DNA of 64,000 nucleotides from Paenibacillus rhizophilus (GTDB lineage: Bacteria; Bacillota; Bacilli; Paenibacillales; Paenibacillaceae), in contig NZ_RQPI01000008.1 in the NCBI RefSeq assembly GCF_003854965.1, forward strand, positions 1 through 64,000, in the 5' to 3' direction. The first letter of the stretch is position 1. Every line of letters starts with the position of its first letter. This document shows, in pieces, positions 37,153 through 45,492 of the stretch. Made by a program: the position numbers and the translations under genes. The notes under the pieces are model-generated. The model made no database searches and was not told where the DNA came from. It saw nothing but the letters and a program-made list of their open reading frames with translations.

Positions 37153-37929
37153 ATGAAAATGCCGGCATTTTTTATCGCGCACGGTTCCCCGCTGCTCGCC
37201 CTCGAGGATAACGAATATACCCGCTTTCTGGAGCGGCTCGGCGCAGATTTACCCAGGCCCCGGGCTATTGTCGTCTTCTCGGCGCATTGGGAGAGTCCGC
37301 AGCAGTTGCTTACGGTCGACGAGCGTTACGAAACGCAGCATGATTTCTACGGCTTTCCGGAAGATATGTACCGGCTGACTTATCCTGCTCCGGGAGATCC
37401 CGAGCTGAGCCTGCGGATTCGTGAGTTGTTCACGAGCCATAACCTGCCTCACCAGCCTGTGTTGGGCAGGGGGCTTGATCATGGGGTCTGGGTAATTTTG
37501 AAGAAAATGTTCCCGCAGGCCGATATTCCGGTTATCGCGCTGTCCGTCGATTCCCTGCGCTCCCCGAAGGAGCAGTATGAGATTGGACGAATGCTCTCGC
37601 CTCTACGAGAGGAAGGCGTGCTGTTCATCGGCAGCGGAGGTCTCGTCCATAATCTTCGGCTGCTTATCAACAGCGATCAGCCCGAAGATTGGGCGCTGAA
37701 ATTCGACGCCTGGATTGCGGAGGCGCTGGAATCCCGGAATCTTCAGGAACTGTTCAATTACGACCAGAAGGCGCCGCACGCTAGGGAAGCAGTCCCATCT
37801 TACGGCAAAGAGCATTTTGTCCCGCTGTTCTACGTTTTGGGAACGGCGGCCAAAGGCACGAAGGCGCAGCGGATGTTTCAGGCATACCAATACGGAACAC
37901 TTAGCCTGAACTGCTGGAAATTCGAATAA
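37153..37929 (+). CDS. LigB/DODA-type extradiol ring-cleavage dioxygenase
   Basis: A 258-residue class III extradiol dioxygenase. Metal-binding and catalytic histidines are visible in FFIAHGSPLLALE, VFSAHWESP, GRGLDHGVWVILKKMFP and GSGGLVHNLR, the usual DODA/YgiD arrangement. Such enzymes open catechol-type rings with Fe(II) or Zn(II). E. coli YgiD acts on L-DOPA. No other aromatic degradation genes lie nearby, so the substrate cannot be deduced. GGAGGTAGG precedes the start. Confidence 0.92.
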   Translation: MKMPAFFIAHGSPLLALEDNEYTRFLERLGADLPRPRAIVVFSAHWESPQQLLTVDERYETQHDFYGFPEDMYRLTYPAPGDPELSLRIRELFTSHNLPHQPVLGRGLDHGVWVILKKMFPQADIPVIALSVDSLRSPKEQYEIGRMLSPLREEGVLFIGSGGLVHNLRLLINSDQPEDWALKFDAWIAEALESRNLQELFNYDQKAPHAREAVPSYGKEHFVPLFYVLGTAAKGTKAQRMFQAYQYGTLSLNCWKFE

Positions 37930-37962
37930 TATAATAAATGATCGAAAGCTATGCTAAACAGT

Positions 37963-38010
37963 AACCCGTAAGATGAACACTTGAAAAAGTGATCCGCTTA
38001 CGGTTTTTTT
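37963..38010 (+). terminator. Terminator after the dioxygenase gene
   Basis: AACCCGTAAG (37963-37972) pairs with CGCTTACGGTT (37995-38005), with ACACTT/AAGTGA inside, followed by a long T-run. Confidence 0.9.
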
Positions 38011-38085
38011 TGTTGCGGATTATCAGCAATGGTTCCGTTCTCTATCCGGTTTATGGAATACTTTACCTCCACAGCTTTACAAAGC

Positions 38086-38152
38086 TTGAAGCCCCCGTTA
38101 ATCCCCGGTAAATAATCCGACGTTAAAGTTGGTTTTGTGGGACCGATCCCAC
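38086..38152 (+). promoter_or_regulatory. Promoter and LacI-type operator 1 of the phosphodiester/ABC cluster
   Basis: TTGAAG (38086-38091), 17 bases and TAAATA (38109-38114) form a plausible sigma-A promoter. Downstream, GTGGGACCGATCCCAC (38137-38152) has perfect 6-bp half-sites around CCGA, with the central CG typical of LacI-family operators. Its core TGGGACCGATCCCA matches the site at 41473 in 11 of 14 positions. A repressor there would block elongation. Confidence 0.7.
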
Positions 38153-38177
38153 GTTATTTCATAAAAGGAGGCCTATG

Positions 38178-38642
38178 ATGCTGCTGAACGTGAGCGGACA
38201 GCTTGCTCCTATTGATTCCAAACGTCATATCACACATCAATTTCGGTTGGACAAGCCTGCCGCCGCCATCCAAATTCGGTTTGCCTACGGGCCCAAGCTG
38301 CTGGAGGACGACGGACAGGCCAAGGAGTTAATTATGATATCCATAGGTTCATACATTGCTCCTGAGCAACAGAGCCCGGTTCGGGAAGGCTGGAGACGAT
38401 ATTTACCGCTTAAAAATCTCCTTACCTTGTCGATAGACGATCCTGACGGATATAGAGGCGCGTGCCACAGACATGATGCGGAGCAGAACCTTTTCCTGTC
38501 GGAACAGGAAGCGTCCGATGGACTATTATCCGGGAAATTGGCTTTAGGAGAGTGGAGCGTTACGATCAGCGTTCACTCCGTCGTAACGGAACATTGCTCT
38601 TATGAATTGTCAATTTGGACGGAGGAGGCGGATACGGCATGA
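38178..38642 (+). CDS. Stand-alone CehA/McbA N-terminal-domain-like protein
   Basis: A 154-residue soluble protein. Its second half (LTLSIDDPDGYRGACHRHD...LLSGKLALGEWSVTISVHSV) resembles the beta-rich N-terminal domain that usually precedes the PHP domain within one CehA/McbA polypeptide. Here that PHP domain is encoded by the next gene, whose ATG overlaps this stop as ATGA. The two probably form one functional unit. AGGAGG lies 6 bases before ATG 38178; ATG 38175 is too close to it. First gene of the LacI-controlled cluster. Confidence 0.7.
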   Translation: MLLNVSGQLAPIDSKRHITHQFRLDKPAAAIQIRFAYGPKLLEDDGQAKELIMISIGSYIAPEQQSPVREGWRRYLPLKNLLTLSIDDPDGYRGACHRHDAEQNLFLSEQEASDGLLSGKLALGEWSVTISVHSVVTEHCSYELSIWTEEADTA

Positions 38643-39643
38643 GATGGCTGGCTTCCGAACTTCATACACATACCTTTCACAGCGACGGCAGACAAACACT
38701 GCGGAAACTGGCTTCAGGTGCGGCGAAGCTGGGTTTCGACTGCATCGCGCTTACCGATCATAATACGATGTCGGGGCTTGGAGACAGTGAGCTAATCGAG
38801 CGGGAAACGGGTGTCGTCATCATACCGGGCATGGAGTGGACAACATTCTACGGGCATATGGTAACGATCGGCCTGCAGGATTTTGTAGATTGGCGCAAGA
38901 CGGGACAATCTGAGATTCACGAAGGAATCTCCATGGTTCACGGGCGGGGCGGGCTTGCCGGAATGGCGCATCCCTTTCGGATCGGAAGTCCCGTCTGTAC
39001 CGGTTGTTACTGGGAATATGAAATCAAAGATTGGAACGACCTTGATTACATCGAAGTGTGGTCGGGAACATTCGCATCCGTCAAGCCCGAGAATCGGCGG
39101 GCCTTCGCTTTGTGGACGGACCGGCTGAACGCCGGCATTCGCATCGCAGCTACATCCGGACGGGATTGGCATGAGCAGGCGAACACGGACGAGCCTCTCT
39201 CGGTCACTTATCTGGGACTGGACGACGAGCCGGGAACTATCTCGCAAAAAGCGGTTCGGGCGCTTGCGCAGGGGAGGGTCTCCGTAACGGTCGGTCCGCT
39301 GGTAACGATGGAGGCAGAGGCCGCCGGCGCATTGTATGGCATCGGCGAATCCGTCACCGTGCAAAATGGAGCCGACTTAATCCAGCTCCATGTGAAGATC
39401 GATTTTTCCGTTAGGCAAACGCTCTGGGAACTGCCGAAACAGGATTTTACGTTAAAGATTACGGGTATTTCGGGCACACTCGCACAATGCGCTGCAGGTT
39501 TCGCCGATCAGCTCTACGGGTTCAGCATCCCGGCATACGGGTTGATCTGGGCGAGGGCCGAATTATGGGGAGTTGTAAAAGGCGTGCGAACGATGGTCGC
39601 TTTTACGAATGCCATCTATTTTGAACCCGTCGCTACTGAATAA
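38639..39643 (+). CDS. CehA/McbA-family PHP-domain metallohydrolase
   Basis: A 334-residue PHP-type hydrolase. Metal ligands are visible in SELHTHTFHSDG (near residue 8), IALTDHNTM, GMEWTTFYGHMVTIG, GGLAGMAHPFRIG and AATSGRDWHEQ, the usual spacing of the trinuclear PHP centre. The C-terminal third is beta-rich. Family members hydrolyse carbaryl or phosphodiesters. Next to a GDPD-like gene and an ABC importer, I infer a phosphoester substrate. Translation is coupled to the preceding gene. Confidence 0.87.
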   Translation: MRWLASELHTHTFHSDGRQTLRKLASGAAKLGFDCIALTDHNTMSGLGDSELIERETGVVIIPGMEWTTFYGHMVTIGLQDFVDWRKTGQSEIHEGISMVHGRGGLAGMAHPFRIGSPVCTGCYWEYEIKDWNDLDYIEVWSGTFASVKPENRRAFALWTDRLNAGIRIAATSGRDWHEQANTDEPLSVTYLGLDDEPGTISQKAVRALAQGRVSVTVGPLVTMEAEAAGALYGIGESVTVQNGADLIQLHVKIDFSVRQTLWELPKQDFTLKITGISGTLAQCAAGFADQLYGFSIPAYGLIWARAELWGVVKGVRTMVAFTNAIYFEPVATE

Positions 39644-39657
39644 GGGGGAATAAAAGA

Positions 39658-40389
39658 GTGAATGCTGTTCCGCTTATTACCGCTCATACCGGATGTATGA
39701 ATACGCCCGATAACACTCTGCTCTCGATCGAGACGGGTCTTGCGAACGGGGCGGATATTATTGAAGATGACATTCGGGTTACCCGCGACGGCATACCCGT
39801 GCTCAGCCATGATGATGCGGTCCGTCTCTCGAACGGGTCCATGGCCAGCCTTTCCCAAATGACGATTTCGGAGCTGAATGAGAGTCTTTCCATTCCGATC
39901 GTCAAGCTGGAGCAGGCTTTGCATTTGGTGCGGTGCGCAGGGAAGAAGATGAATCTCGACTTGAAGACGGATGACTGCATTGAGCCGGTATCCGAATTGG
40001 CCCAGAAGCTCGGCATGCTGGACCGCATATTTCTGTCAGGCTGCGAAGCGGACAGGGCCCTCAAAGTCAGGCATAGCAACTCAAGGCTGCGCAAGCTTCT
40101 CAATGTGAATGCCGGTCTGTTTCTCAAAGAGAGCTATTCGAAAGCCGTCTTGCAAACACTTCAAGATGCTGAAAGCGCCGGCTGCTTCGGAATTAATGTA
40201 CCGTACCGTTTAGTCGAACCGTATCTGCTGGAGAAGGCGGCTGAGCATTATTTTCAAATCTACATCTGGACTGTGGATCGGGAAGAAGAGATGAGATTAT
40301 ACGCGGGTATGGGCGTACATTCCATCACTACAAGAAATGTTGCCGACCTCGTCCGGGTTAAAAAGGAAATGTTGGCGGAAGGAAGTTGA
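39658..40389 (+). CDS. Glycerophosphodiester phosphodiesterase-like protein
   Basis: A 243-residue TIM-barrel protein of the GDPD family. Motifs are PLITAHTGCMNTPDNTLLSIETGLANGADIIEDDIRVTRDGIPVLSHDD, the metal-binding ED and the HDD catalytic His, KMNLDLKTDD, and the late IYIWTVDREEEM. In nearly all GDPDs the first motif is HRG; here it is HTG, and NT replaces ENT, so the active site is altered. It starts at GTG 39658. Either the enzyme has a modified substrate range or it is weakened. Confidence 0.83.
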   Translation: MNAVPLITAHTGCMNTPDNTLLSIETGLANGADIIEDDIRVTRDGIPVLSHDDAVRLSNGSMASLSQMTISELNESLSIPIVKLEQALHLVRCAGKKMNLDLKTDDCIEPVSELAQKLGMLDRIFLSGCEADRALKVRHSNSRLRKLLNVNAGLFLKESYSKAVLQTLQDAESAGCFGINVPYRLVEPYLLEKAAEHYFQIYIWTVDREEEMRLYAGMGVHSITTRNVADLVRVKKEMLAEGS

Positions 40390-40391
40390 GT

Positions 40392-41393
40392 GTGGGCTAT
40401 AACATAAAAGAAATCGCCTCATTGGCAGGCGTCTCCAAATCGACTGTTTCCAGAGTGATTTCGGGCTCCGGCTATGCCAGTCAGGCAGCGCGCGAACGCG
40501 TGATGAAGGTGATCGAAACACTGCAATACAAGCCGAGCGCGGTGGCGAGAGCGATGGTCGCGCAGCGGACGCACAATATCGGCGTTATCATTTTCCGGGA
40601 GCAGCAGCCGGTCGTATCTCATCCTCTGTACGGCAAAATTGTTGACGCCATCCTGATGGCCGCAGGGGCAAAGGGCTATTCCGTGTTCCTTACCACTGAC
40701 CATGAGATGTCGCTGCGTTCTACCGATTTTATGCTGGAAAAGCGGGTTGACGGATTGATTCTGATCAGCCGGCTTCGTCAAAATGTCATTGATTACGTGA
40801 AATCATTCAATATTCCGTATTTGATGGTCAACGGATCGACAGACGATCCGGAAGTCGTTCAGATCGTAAGCAAGGACGAAGAAGGAGGGGAGCGCGCCGC
40901 CTCTTACCTGAACCAGCTCGGGCATCGTCAGATCTTTGTAATCGCAGGTCCGCAGGAGCACAGAAGCCATAATTTACGCCTGAAAGGCTTTTGCAGCAGT
41001 ATGGAAAGATTGGGAAACAGCGGAGGACTGACTGTAGTATCCTCGCCGGAATCCAGCTTTGATATGGGCTACCGGGTCATGCTGGAGCATTGGGACTTTT
41101 TCAAGCAGGGTGCCTTTACGTCTTTATTCGCAACGAACGACATGCTCGCTCTCGGAGCAATGAAGCTTCTGGCCGAGAGATCGGTCCGGGTACCTGAGCA
41201 AATCGCAGTTATGGGCTTTGACGATATCGATTTCGCCTCCATGTACTCTCCTTCGCTCACAACCGTGAGGGTCGAGAAGGAGAAAATGGGACATGATGCG
41301 ATATGGATGCTGGACCGGTTGATCCGGAGGGAAGACAGCCTCCCCAAGCTGAACGAGTATGCGAGCGAACTGATTATCCGCCAGTCTACCTGA
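40392..41393 (+). CDS. LacI-family transcriptional regulator
   Basis: A 333-residue regulator. The N-terminal LacI HTH (YNIKEIASLAGVSKSTVSRVISGSGYASQAARERV) is followed by a periplasmic-binding-like effector domain. That domain shows NIGVIIFREQQPVVSHPLYG, VDGLILISR, DEEGGERAASYLNQLGHRQI and IAVMGFDDIDFASMYSPSLTTV. GGAAG spaced about 6 bases favours GTG 40392. A TTG at 40386 overlaps the GDPD stop. Matching CG-centred palindromes at 38138-38151 and 41473-41486 are its likely operators. The effector is probably the transported solute. Confidence 0.92.
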   Translation: MGYNIKEIASLAGVSKSTVSRVISGSGYASQAARERVMKVIETLQYKPSAVARAMVAQRTHNIGVIIFREQQPVVSHPLYGKIVDAILMAAGAKGYSVFLTTDHEMSLRSTDFMLEKRVDGLILISRLRQNVIDYVKSFNIPYLMVNGSTDDPEVVQIVSKDEEGGERAASYLNQLGHRQIFVIAGPQEHRSHNLRLKGFCSSMERLGNSGGLTVVSSPESSFDMGYRVMLEHWDFFKQGAFTSLFATNDMLALGAMKLLAERSVRVPEQIAVMGFDDIDFASMYSPSLTTVRVEKEKMGHDAIWMLDRLIRREDSLPKLNEYASELIIRQST

Positions 41394-41405
41394 AGCCGCA
41401 TATAC

Positions 41406-41487
41406 TTTACCGTTCAAGTAATTTCAGATAATACTGTTCAAATACTTAGATTTTAAAATAAAGATAGTGATATGGGAACGGTCTCAC
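41406..41487 (+). promoter_or_regulatory. Promoter and LacI-type operator 2, before the ABC transporter genes
   Basis: TTTACC (41406-41411), 17 bases and TAATAC (41429-41434) form a sigma-A promoter. TGGGAACGGTCTCA (41473-41486) shares the TGGGA-x-CG-x-TC-x-CA pattern with the operator at 38138. In both cases the operator sits roughly 20-30 bases downstream of the predicted start point. Confidence 0.68.
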
Positions 41488-41526
41488 AATTGAGGCAGTT
41501 ATCCCGGAGAGGAGCTTTACAGGCGC

Positions 41527-42351
41527 ATGAGTTGGTATTTCAGAGCAATCGGTTTTCGGAAAATATTCGAGTTCCTGCTGCTTGTCGCTTTTGTTGTGTT
41601 CTTTGTCGGCCCGCTCTTGAATCTTGCCGTGCTTGCTTTCAGCAGCAAGTGGAACTATCCCGACCTGCTGCCGCGGCAGTGGTCCTTGCAGTGGTGGCAT
41701 TTCGTACTCCAGGAGGAGGATATCGCCAAATCCATCGGACTTTCGTTTCTGATCGCCGGGTTGGTCACTGTATTGTCCATCGTGCTTTGCATCCCGGCCG
41801 CTTATGCCTTTGCCCGGATCCGGTTTCCGCTCAGCCGCTTCTTTCTGTTTTCCTTTCTGCTTACGCACGCTTTTCCGAAAATGGGGCTGTATGTCTCGAT
41901 TGCCGTCCTCTTTTATAAACTGGGGCTGATGAATACGCTGCTCGGCGTAGTTCTGGTTCATATGATTAACGTTCTGATGTTTATGACCTGGATTCCGACA
42001 GCCGCCTTCCGCAATGTTCACACCGCCCAGGAAGAATCGGCGAGGGATGTGGGGGCTACGCCGTTCCGCGTATTCCGCAGCATTACGCTGCCGATGGCGA
42101 TGCCGGGTATTCTGGTCGCTTCCATCTTCACCTTTCTGAACTCTTTGGATGAAGCCCAGGGCACTTTCCTGGTTGGAATTCCCGATTTCAAGACGATGCC
42201 TATCGTCATGTACTCAATAATCGCCGATTTCCCAAGCAGCGCCGGCGCCGTATTCTCAATTATTCTTACCGCACCGACCATTATTCTGCTGCTGGCGGCC
42301 CAGCGTTTTGTCAGCGCGGATATTATGGCCAGCGGTTTCCAGGTTAAATAA
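41527..42351 (+). CDS. ABC transporter permease (PotC/phosphonate-type)
   Basis: A 274-residue membrane protein with six predicted helices. The cytoplasmic EAA loop is EESARDVGATPFRVFRSITLPMAMPGI, which docks the ATPase. It resembles the second permease of iron/spermidine/2-aminoethylphosphonate-type importers more than sugar importers. GGAGAGGAG precedes the ATG. It pairs with the permease at 44653. Confidence 0.9.
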   Translation: MSWYFRAIGFRKIFEFLLLVAFVVFFVGPLLNLAVLAFSSKWNYPDLLPRQWSLQWWHFVLQEEDIAKSIGLSFLIAGLVTVLSIVLCIPAAYAFARIRFPLSRFFLFSFLLTHAFPKMGLYVSIAVLFYKLGLMNTLLGVVLVHMINVLMFMTWIPTAAFRNVHTAQEESARDVGATPFRVFRSITLPMAMPGILVASIFTFLNSLDEAQGTFLVGIPDFKTMPIVMYSIIADFPSSAGAVFSIILTAPTIILLLAAQRFVSADIMASGFQVK

Positions 42352-42399
42352 CCGTCCCGGACAATAACCGGATCAATTTCCGGATCATGGAGGATTTTC

Positions 42400-43437
42400 A
42401 TGAGTGTACAGCTTTCGATTCGCAATTTGACCAAACGTTACAAGACGGGTGAGGGCGTAACCGATATTTCGCTCGATGTTAAAAAAGGTGAATTGGTCAC
42501 CCTGTTAGGCCCTTCCGGCTGCGGCAAAACAACGGTGCTGAGAAGCATCGGCGGCTTTCTTGAGCCTGATTCGGGCGAGATTATGATCGCAAGCCGGAAT
42601 GTCGTCAAGCTCCCGCCGGAGAAACGGCCGACCTCAATGGTCTTTCAGGGGTACAATCTGTGGCCGCATATGTCCATCTATGAAAATCTGGCGTTCGGGC
42701 TCAAAATCCGCAAGACGCCGAAGTCGGAAATCAAGAGCGCCGTTGAGGAGGCGCTTCGGCTTGTGCGGCTGCCCGGCGTGGAGAAGAAATTCCCCAGCCA
42801 GCTTTCGGGCGGGCAGCAGCAGCGGATCGCCGTCGCCAGATCCCTTTTGCTGAAACCGGAGGTACTGCTGCTGGACGAGCCTTTCTCCGCGCTTGACGCC
42901 AAGCTTCGTCACGAGATGAGGGAAGAGCTTCGCGAGATTCAGACGGAGACCGGCCTGACGATGGTGTTCGTCACCCATGACCAGGAGGAAGCTCTTTCCC
43001 TTTCCGACCGGATCATCGTGATGAACCAGGGGAATATCGAGCAGATCGCGGCGCCTCAGGATATTTACGATTCGCCGGATACGCTGTTTGTCGCCCAGTT
43101 TATCGGCAAAATGAACTTTTTGAAGGGGGTGGTGGAAGAGGACAAGCTGCGAGTGGGAAGTCTGGTCTTTCCGAATACGAAACGTCTTGAGGGGTCGATC
43201 GTCATCGCCGTCAGGCCGGAAGATGTCATGATAGTTGCGGATTCCGGAGAAGGAGACGGCTTGCATGGAACAATCAAACAAATGATGGTGCTCGGCCATT
43301 ATGCCGAGGTGTCGGTTGAACTTGACGGGCACGGCACCATTCGGGCGTTTCAGCCGAGAGATAGGGTGAAGGAACTTTCAATGGGTCAGCGTGTGACCGT
43401 CGCTTTTGCCAAAGTGATCGCTTATCCGAACAAGTAA
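42400..43437 (+). CDS. ABC transporter ATP-binding protein (PotA/FbpC-type)
   Basis: A 345-residue ATPase with Walker A LLGPSGCGKTTVL, Q-loop MVFQGYNLWPHM, signature [15 protein letters not shown], Walker B VLLLDEPFSALDAKLR and H-loop VFVTHDQEEAL. The C-terminal TOBE-like domain (about residues 240-345) is the PotA/FbpC/PhnT layout. It energises the two permeases encoded on either side of it and of the binding protein gene. Confidence 0.95.
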   Translation: MSVQLSIRNLTKRYKTGEGVTDISLDVKKGELVTLLGPSGCGKTTVLRSIGGFLEPDSGEIMIASRNVVKLPPEKRPTSMVFQGYNLWPHMSIYENLAFGLKIRKTPKSEIKSAVEEALRLVRLPGVEKKFPSQLSGGQQQRIAVARSLLLKPEVLLLDEPFSALDAKLRHEMREELREIQTETGLTMVFVTHDQEEALSLSDRIIVMNQGNIEQIAAPQDIYDSPDTLFVAQFIGKMNFLKGVVEEDKLRVGSLVFPNTKRLEGSIVIAVRPEDVMIVADSGEGDGLHGTIKQMMVLGHYAEVSVELDGHGTIRAFQPRDRVKELSMGQRVTVAFAKVIAYPNK

Positions 43438-43462
43438 GAACAAACTAAGGAGGAAATTTTAC

Positions 43463-44656
43463 ATGTTTCGTATGAAAAAACGTTTCACCATGCTGTCGGC
43501 GCTGGCATTGTCTTTCTCGATTCTGGCAGGCTGCGGCAGTGCGGCGAATAACAATTCAGCGAGCTCCGCCGCCAATACCAGTTCCGATTCCACGACAGCG
43601 AGCAATTCCGCCTCTTCCAGCACACCGGTCGAAATTCAATTTTATTTTACAGGTTCCCAGAACGTAAAGAGCTTGTGGGATGAACTCACGCCCATGTTCG
43701 AAGAAAAAAATCCGGACGTTAAGGTGAAGCTCGTGTACATTCCTTCCGGGACCGGCGCCCAACCGACCTATGACCGTATTATGGCCGCCAAGCAAGCAGG
43801 CAAGGGATCGGGCGATATTGACCTCTATGAAGACGGTCTGCCCTTCGTCACCCAAGGCCAGAAAGACGATCTCTGGGATACACTGAGCACAAGCTCCGTT
43901 CCAAATCTCGCAAAAGTAGATTCAAAAACGATGGAAGATGTCGCGAACCTGGCGGTGCCTTACCGCTCGTCCGCCGTCGTGCTTGCTTATAACAGTGAGA
44001 AGGTGACTACGCCTCCGCGCACGCTGGACGAGGTGTTCGACTGGATTCGCCAGCATCCCGAGCGGTTTGCTTATAACGACCCTTCCACCGGGGGCTCCGG
44101 CAACTCCTTCGTAACGACGACCCTTTATAAAGATTTGCCTGAAGATGCGATTCATAGCGACGATCCAGCCATTGAGAAGGATTGGGCCAAAGGCTTCGCG
44201 ACGCTGAAGGAACTCGGCCCTTACCTGTACGGAAAAGGCATCTACCCGAAAAAGAATCAAGGTACGCTTGATCTGCTGACGAGCGGAGAGGTCGACATGA
44301 TCCCCGCCTGGTCCGACATGGTGCTTGAACAGCTGGATAAAGGCCAACTGCCGGCAACGACCAAAATGCAGCAAATTACGCCTGGCTTCAACGGCGGACC
44401 GACCTATCTGATGGTGCCGAAGCTGTCCGAGAAGAAAGAAGCCGTCTATAAATTCCTGGACTTCGTCCTGTCGCCAGAAGCGCAAGCTGTCATGGTGAAG
44501 ACGATGCACGGCTTCCCGGGAATCGAGCTGACGAGCATGCCGCAGGACATTCAGGATTCTTTTAAAGGCGTTTCGGAAGGCTTCCGTAATTTCAACGTCG
44601 GTGAATTGAGCAAAGAGATCAACAAACGCTGGCAGAGCGACGTGGCAGCCCAATGA
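43463..44656 (+). CDS. Extracellular solute-binding lipoprotein (family 1)
   Basis: A 397-residue binding protein. The lipoprotein signal ends LAGC (Cys24), followed by a Ser/Asn/Ala linker and the family-1 fold (VEIQFYFTGSQNVKSLWDELTPMFEEKNPDVKVKLVYIP). Its ligand is unknown. The neighbourhood (PHP hydrolase, GDPD-like protein) and the Fe/AEP-type importer suggest a phosphorus-containing organic ligand. AGGAGG precedes ATG. It overlaps the next permease gene as ATGA. Confidence 0.9.
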   Translation: MFRMKKRFTMLSALALSFSILAGCGSAANNNSASSAANTSSDSTTASNSASSSTPVEIQFYFTGSQNVKSLWDELTPMFEEKNPDVKVKLVYIPSGTGAQPTYDRIMAAKQAGKGSGDIDLYEDGLPFVTQGQKDDLWDTLSTSSVPNLAKVDSKTMEDVANLAVPYRSSAVVLAYNSEKVTTPPRTLDEVFDWIRQHPERFAYNDPSTGGSGNSFVTTTLYKDLPEDAIHSDDPAIEKDWAKGFATLKELGPYLYGKGIYPKKNQGTLDLLTSGEVDMIPAWSDMVLEQLDKGQLPATTKMQQITPGFNGGPTYLMVPKLSEKKEAVYKFLDFVLSPEAQAVMVKTMHGFPGIELTSMPQDIQDSFKGVSEGFRNFNVGELSKEINKRWQSDVAAQ

Positions 44657-45492
44657 GGAAAGAAGTGAAAATGGGGATATTCGGACTTTGTCTGGTTATC
44701 CCCTCCTTTCTCTTGCTGTCGGTGATCGTAGTCATTCCGATTATTTTGTCTTTTATAGAAAGCCTCCGGGATGAATTCGGCGGGTATGGTCTCAGCCGCT
44801 ATGTGTATTTGTTCACCGACGAGGGGATGCGCGCGAATATCGTGTTTACCCTTCAGGTGACGATTGTTTCCTGTGTGATTGTGCTGGCTGTCAGCTACGC
44901 ATTAGCGGTATACATGCGCTTCAGTACCGGCAGGCTGGTCGATTTAATCCGCAAAACCTACATGATTCCGATATTTATTCCAGGGGTTATTGCGACCTAC
45001 GGACTGATCAACCTGCTGGGGAACCACGGCTGGCTGTCCCGATGGCTGCTGTTGTTTGGGGGAACGCTTCCGCGGATTATTTTTGATCAAAAGGGCATTA
45101 TCATTGCGAATCTCTGGTTCAATATCCCGTTTACGACAATGCTGCTCAGTTCGGCGCTGGCGGGAATTCCGAACGCGGTCATTGAGAGCGCCAAAGATAT
45201 CGGGGCCGGCCGGTTGCGCATCTTTTTCCGTATCGTTCTGCCGTTATCGTACAAAACGTTTCTCGTTGCGGTCACCTTCGTATTCATGGGTGTCATCGGT
45301 TCGTTTACCGCGCCGTTTCTGGTCGGCCCGAATGCTCCCCAAATGCTAGGCGTTTCGATGGAGCAGGTATTCAGCGTCTTCCAGGAGCGCGAACAGGCTG
45401 CGGCGATTTCCTTCTTTACGTTCCTGCTGTGCTCGCTGCTCGGGTACTTCTATATCCGTTCAATGGTTAAAGAAGAGACGGCTAAGGCATGA
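44653..45492 (+). CDS. ABC transporter permease (PotB/phosphonate-type)
   Basis: A 279-residue permease with six predicted helices and the EAA loop VIESAKDIGAGRLRIFFRIVLPLSYKT. It is the partner of the permease at 41527, with the gene pair split around the ATPase and binding-protein genes. Its start overlaps the binding-protein stop, and its own stop overlaps the next gene, both as ATGA. Confidence 0.9.
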   Translation: MRKEVKMGIFGLCLVIPSFLLLSVIVVIPIILSFIESLRDEFGGYGLSRYVYLFTDEGMRANIVFTLQVTIVSCVIVLAVSYALAVYMRFSTGRLVDLIRKTYMIPIFIPGVIATYGLINLLGNHGWLSRWLLLFGGTLPRIIFDQKGIIIANLWFNIPFTTMLLSSALAGIPNAVIESAKDIGAGRLRIFFRIVLPLSYKTFLVAVTFVFMGVIGSFTAPFLVGPNAPQMLGVSMEQVFSVFQEREQAAAISFFTFLLCSLLGYFYIRSMVKEETAKA

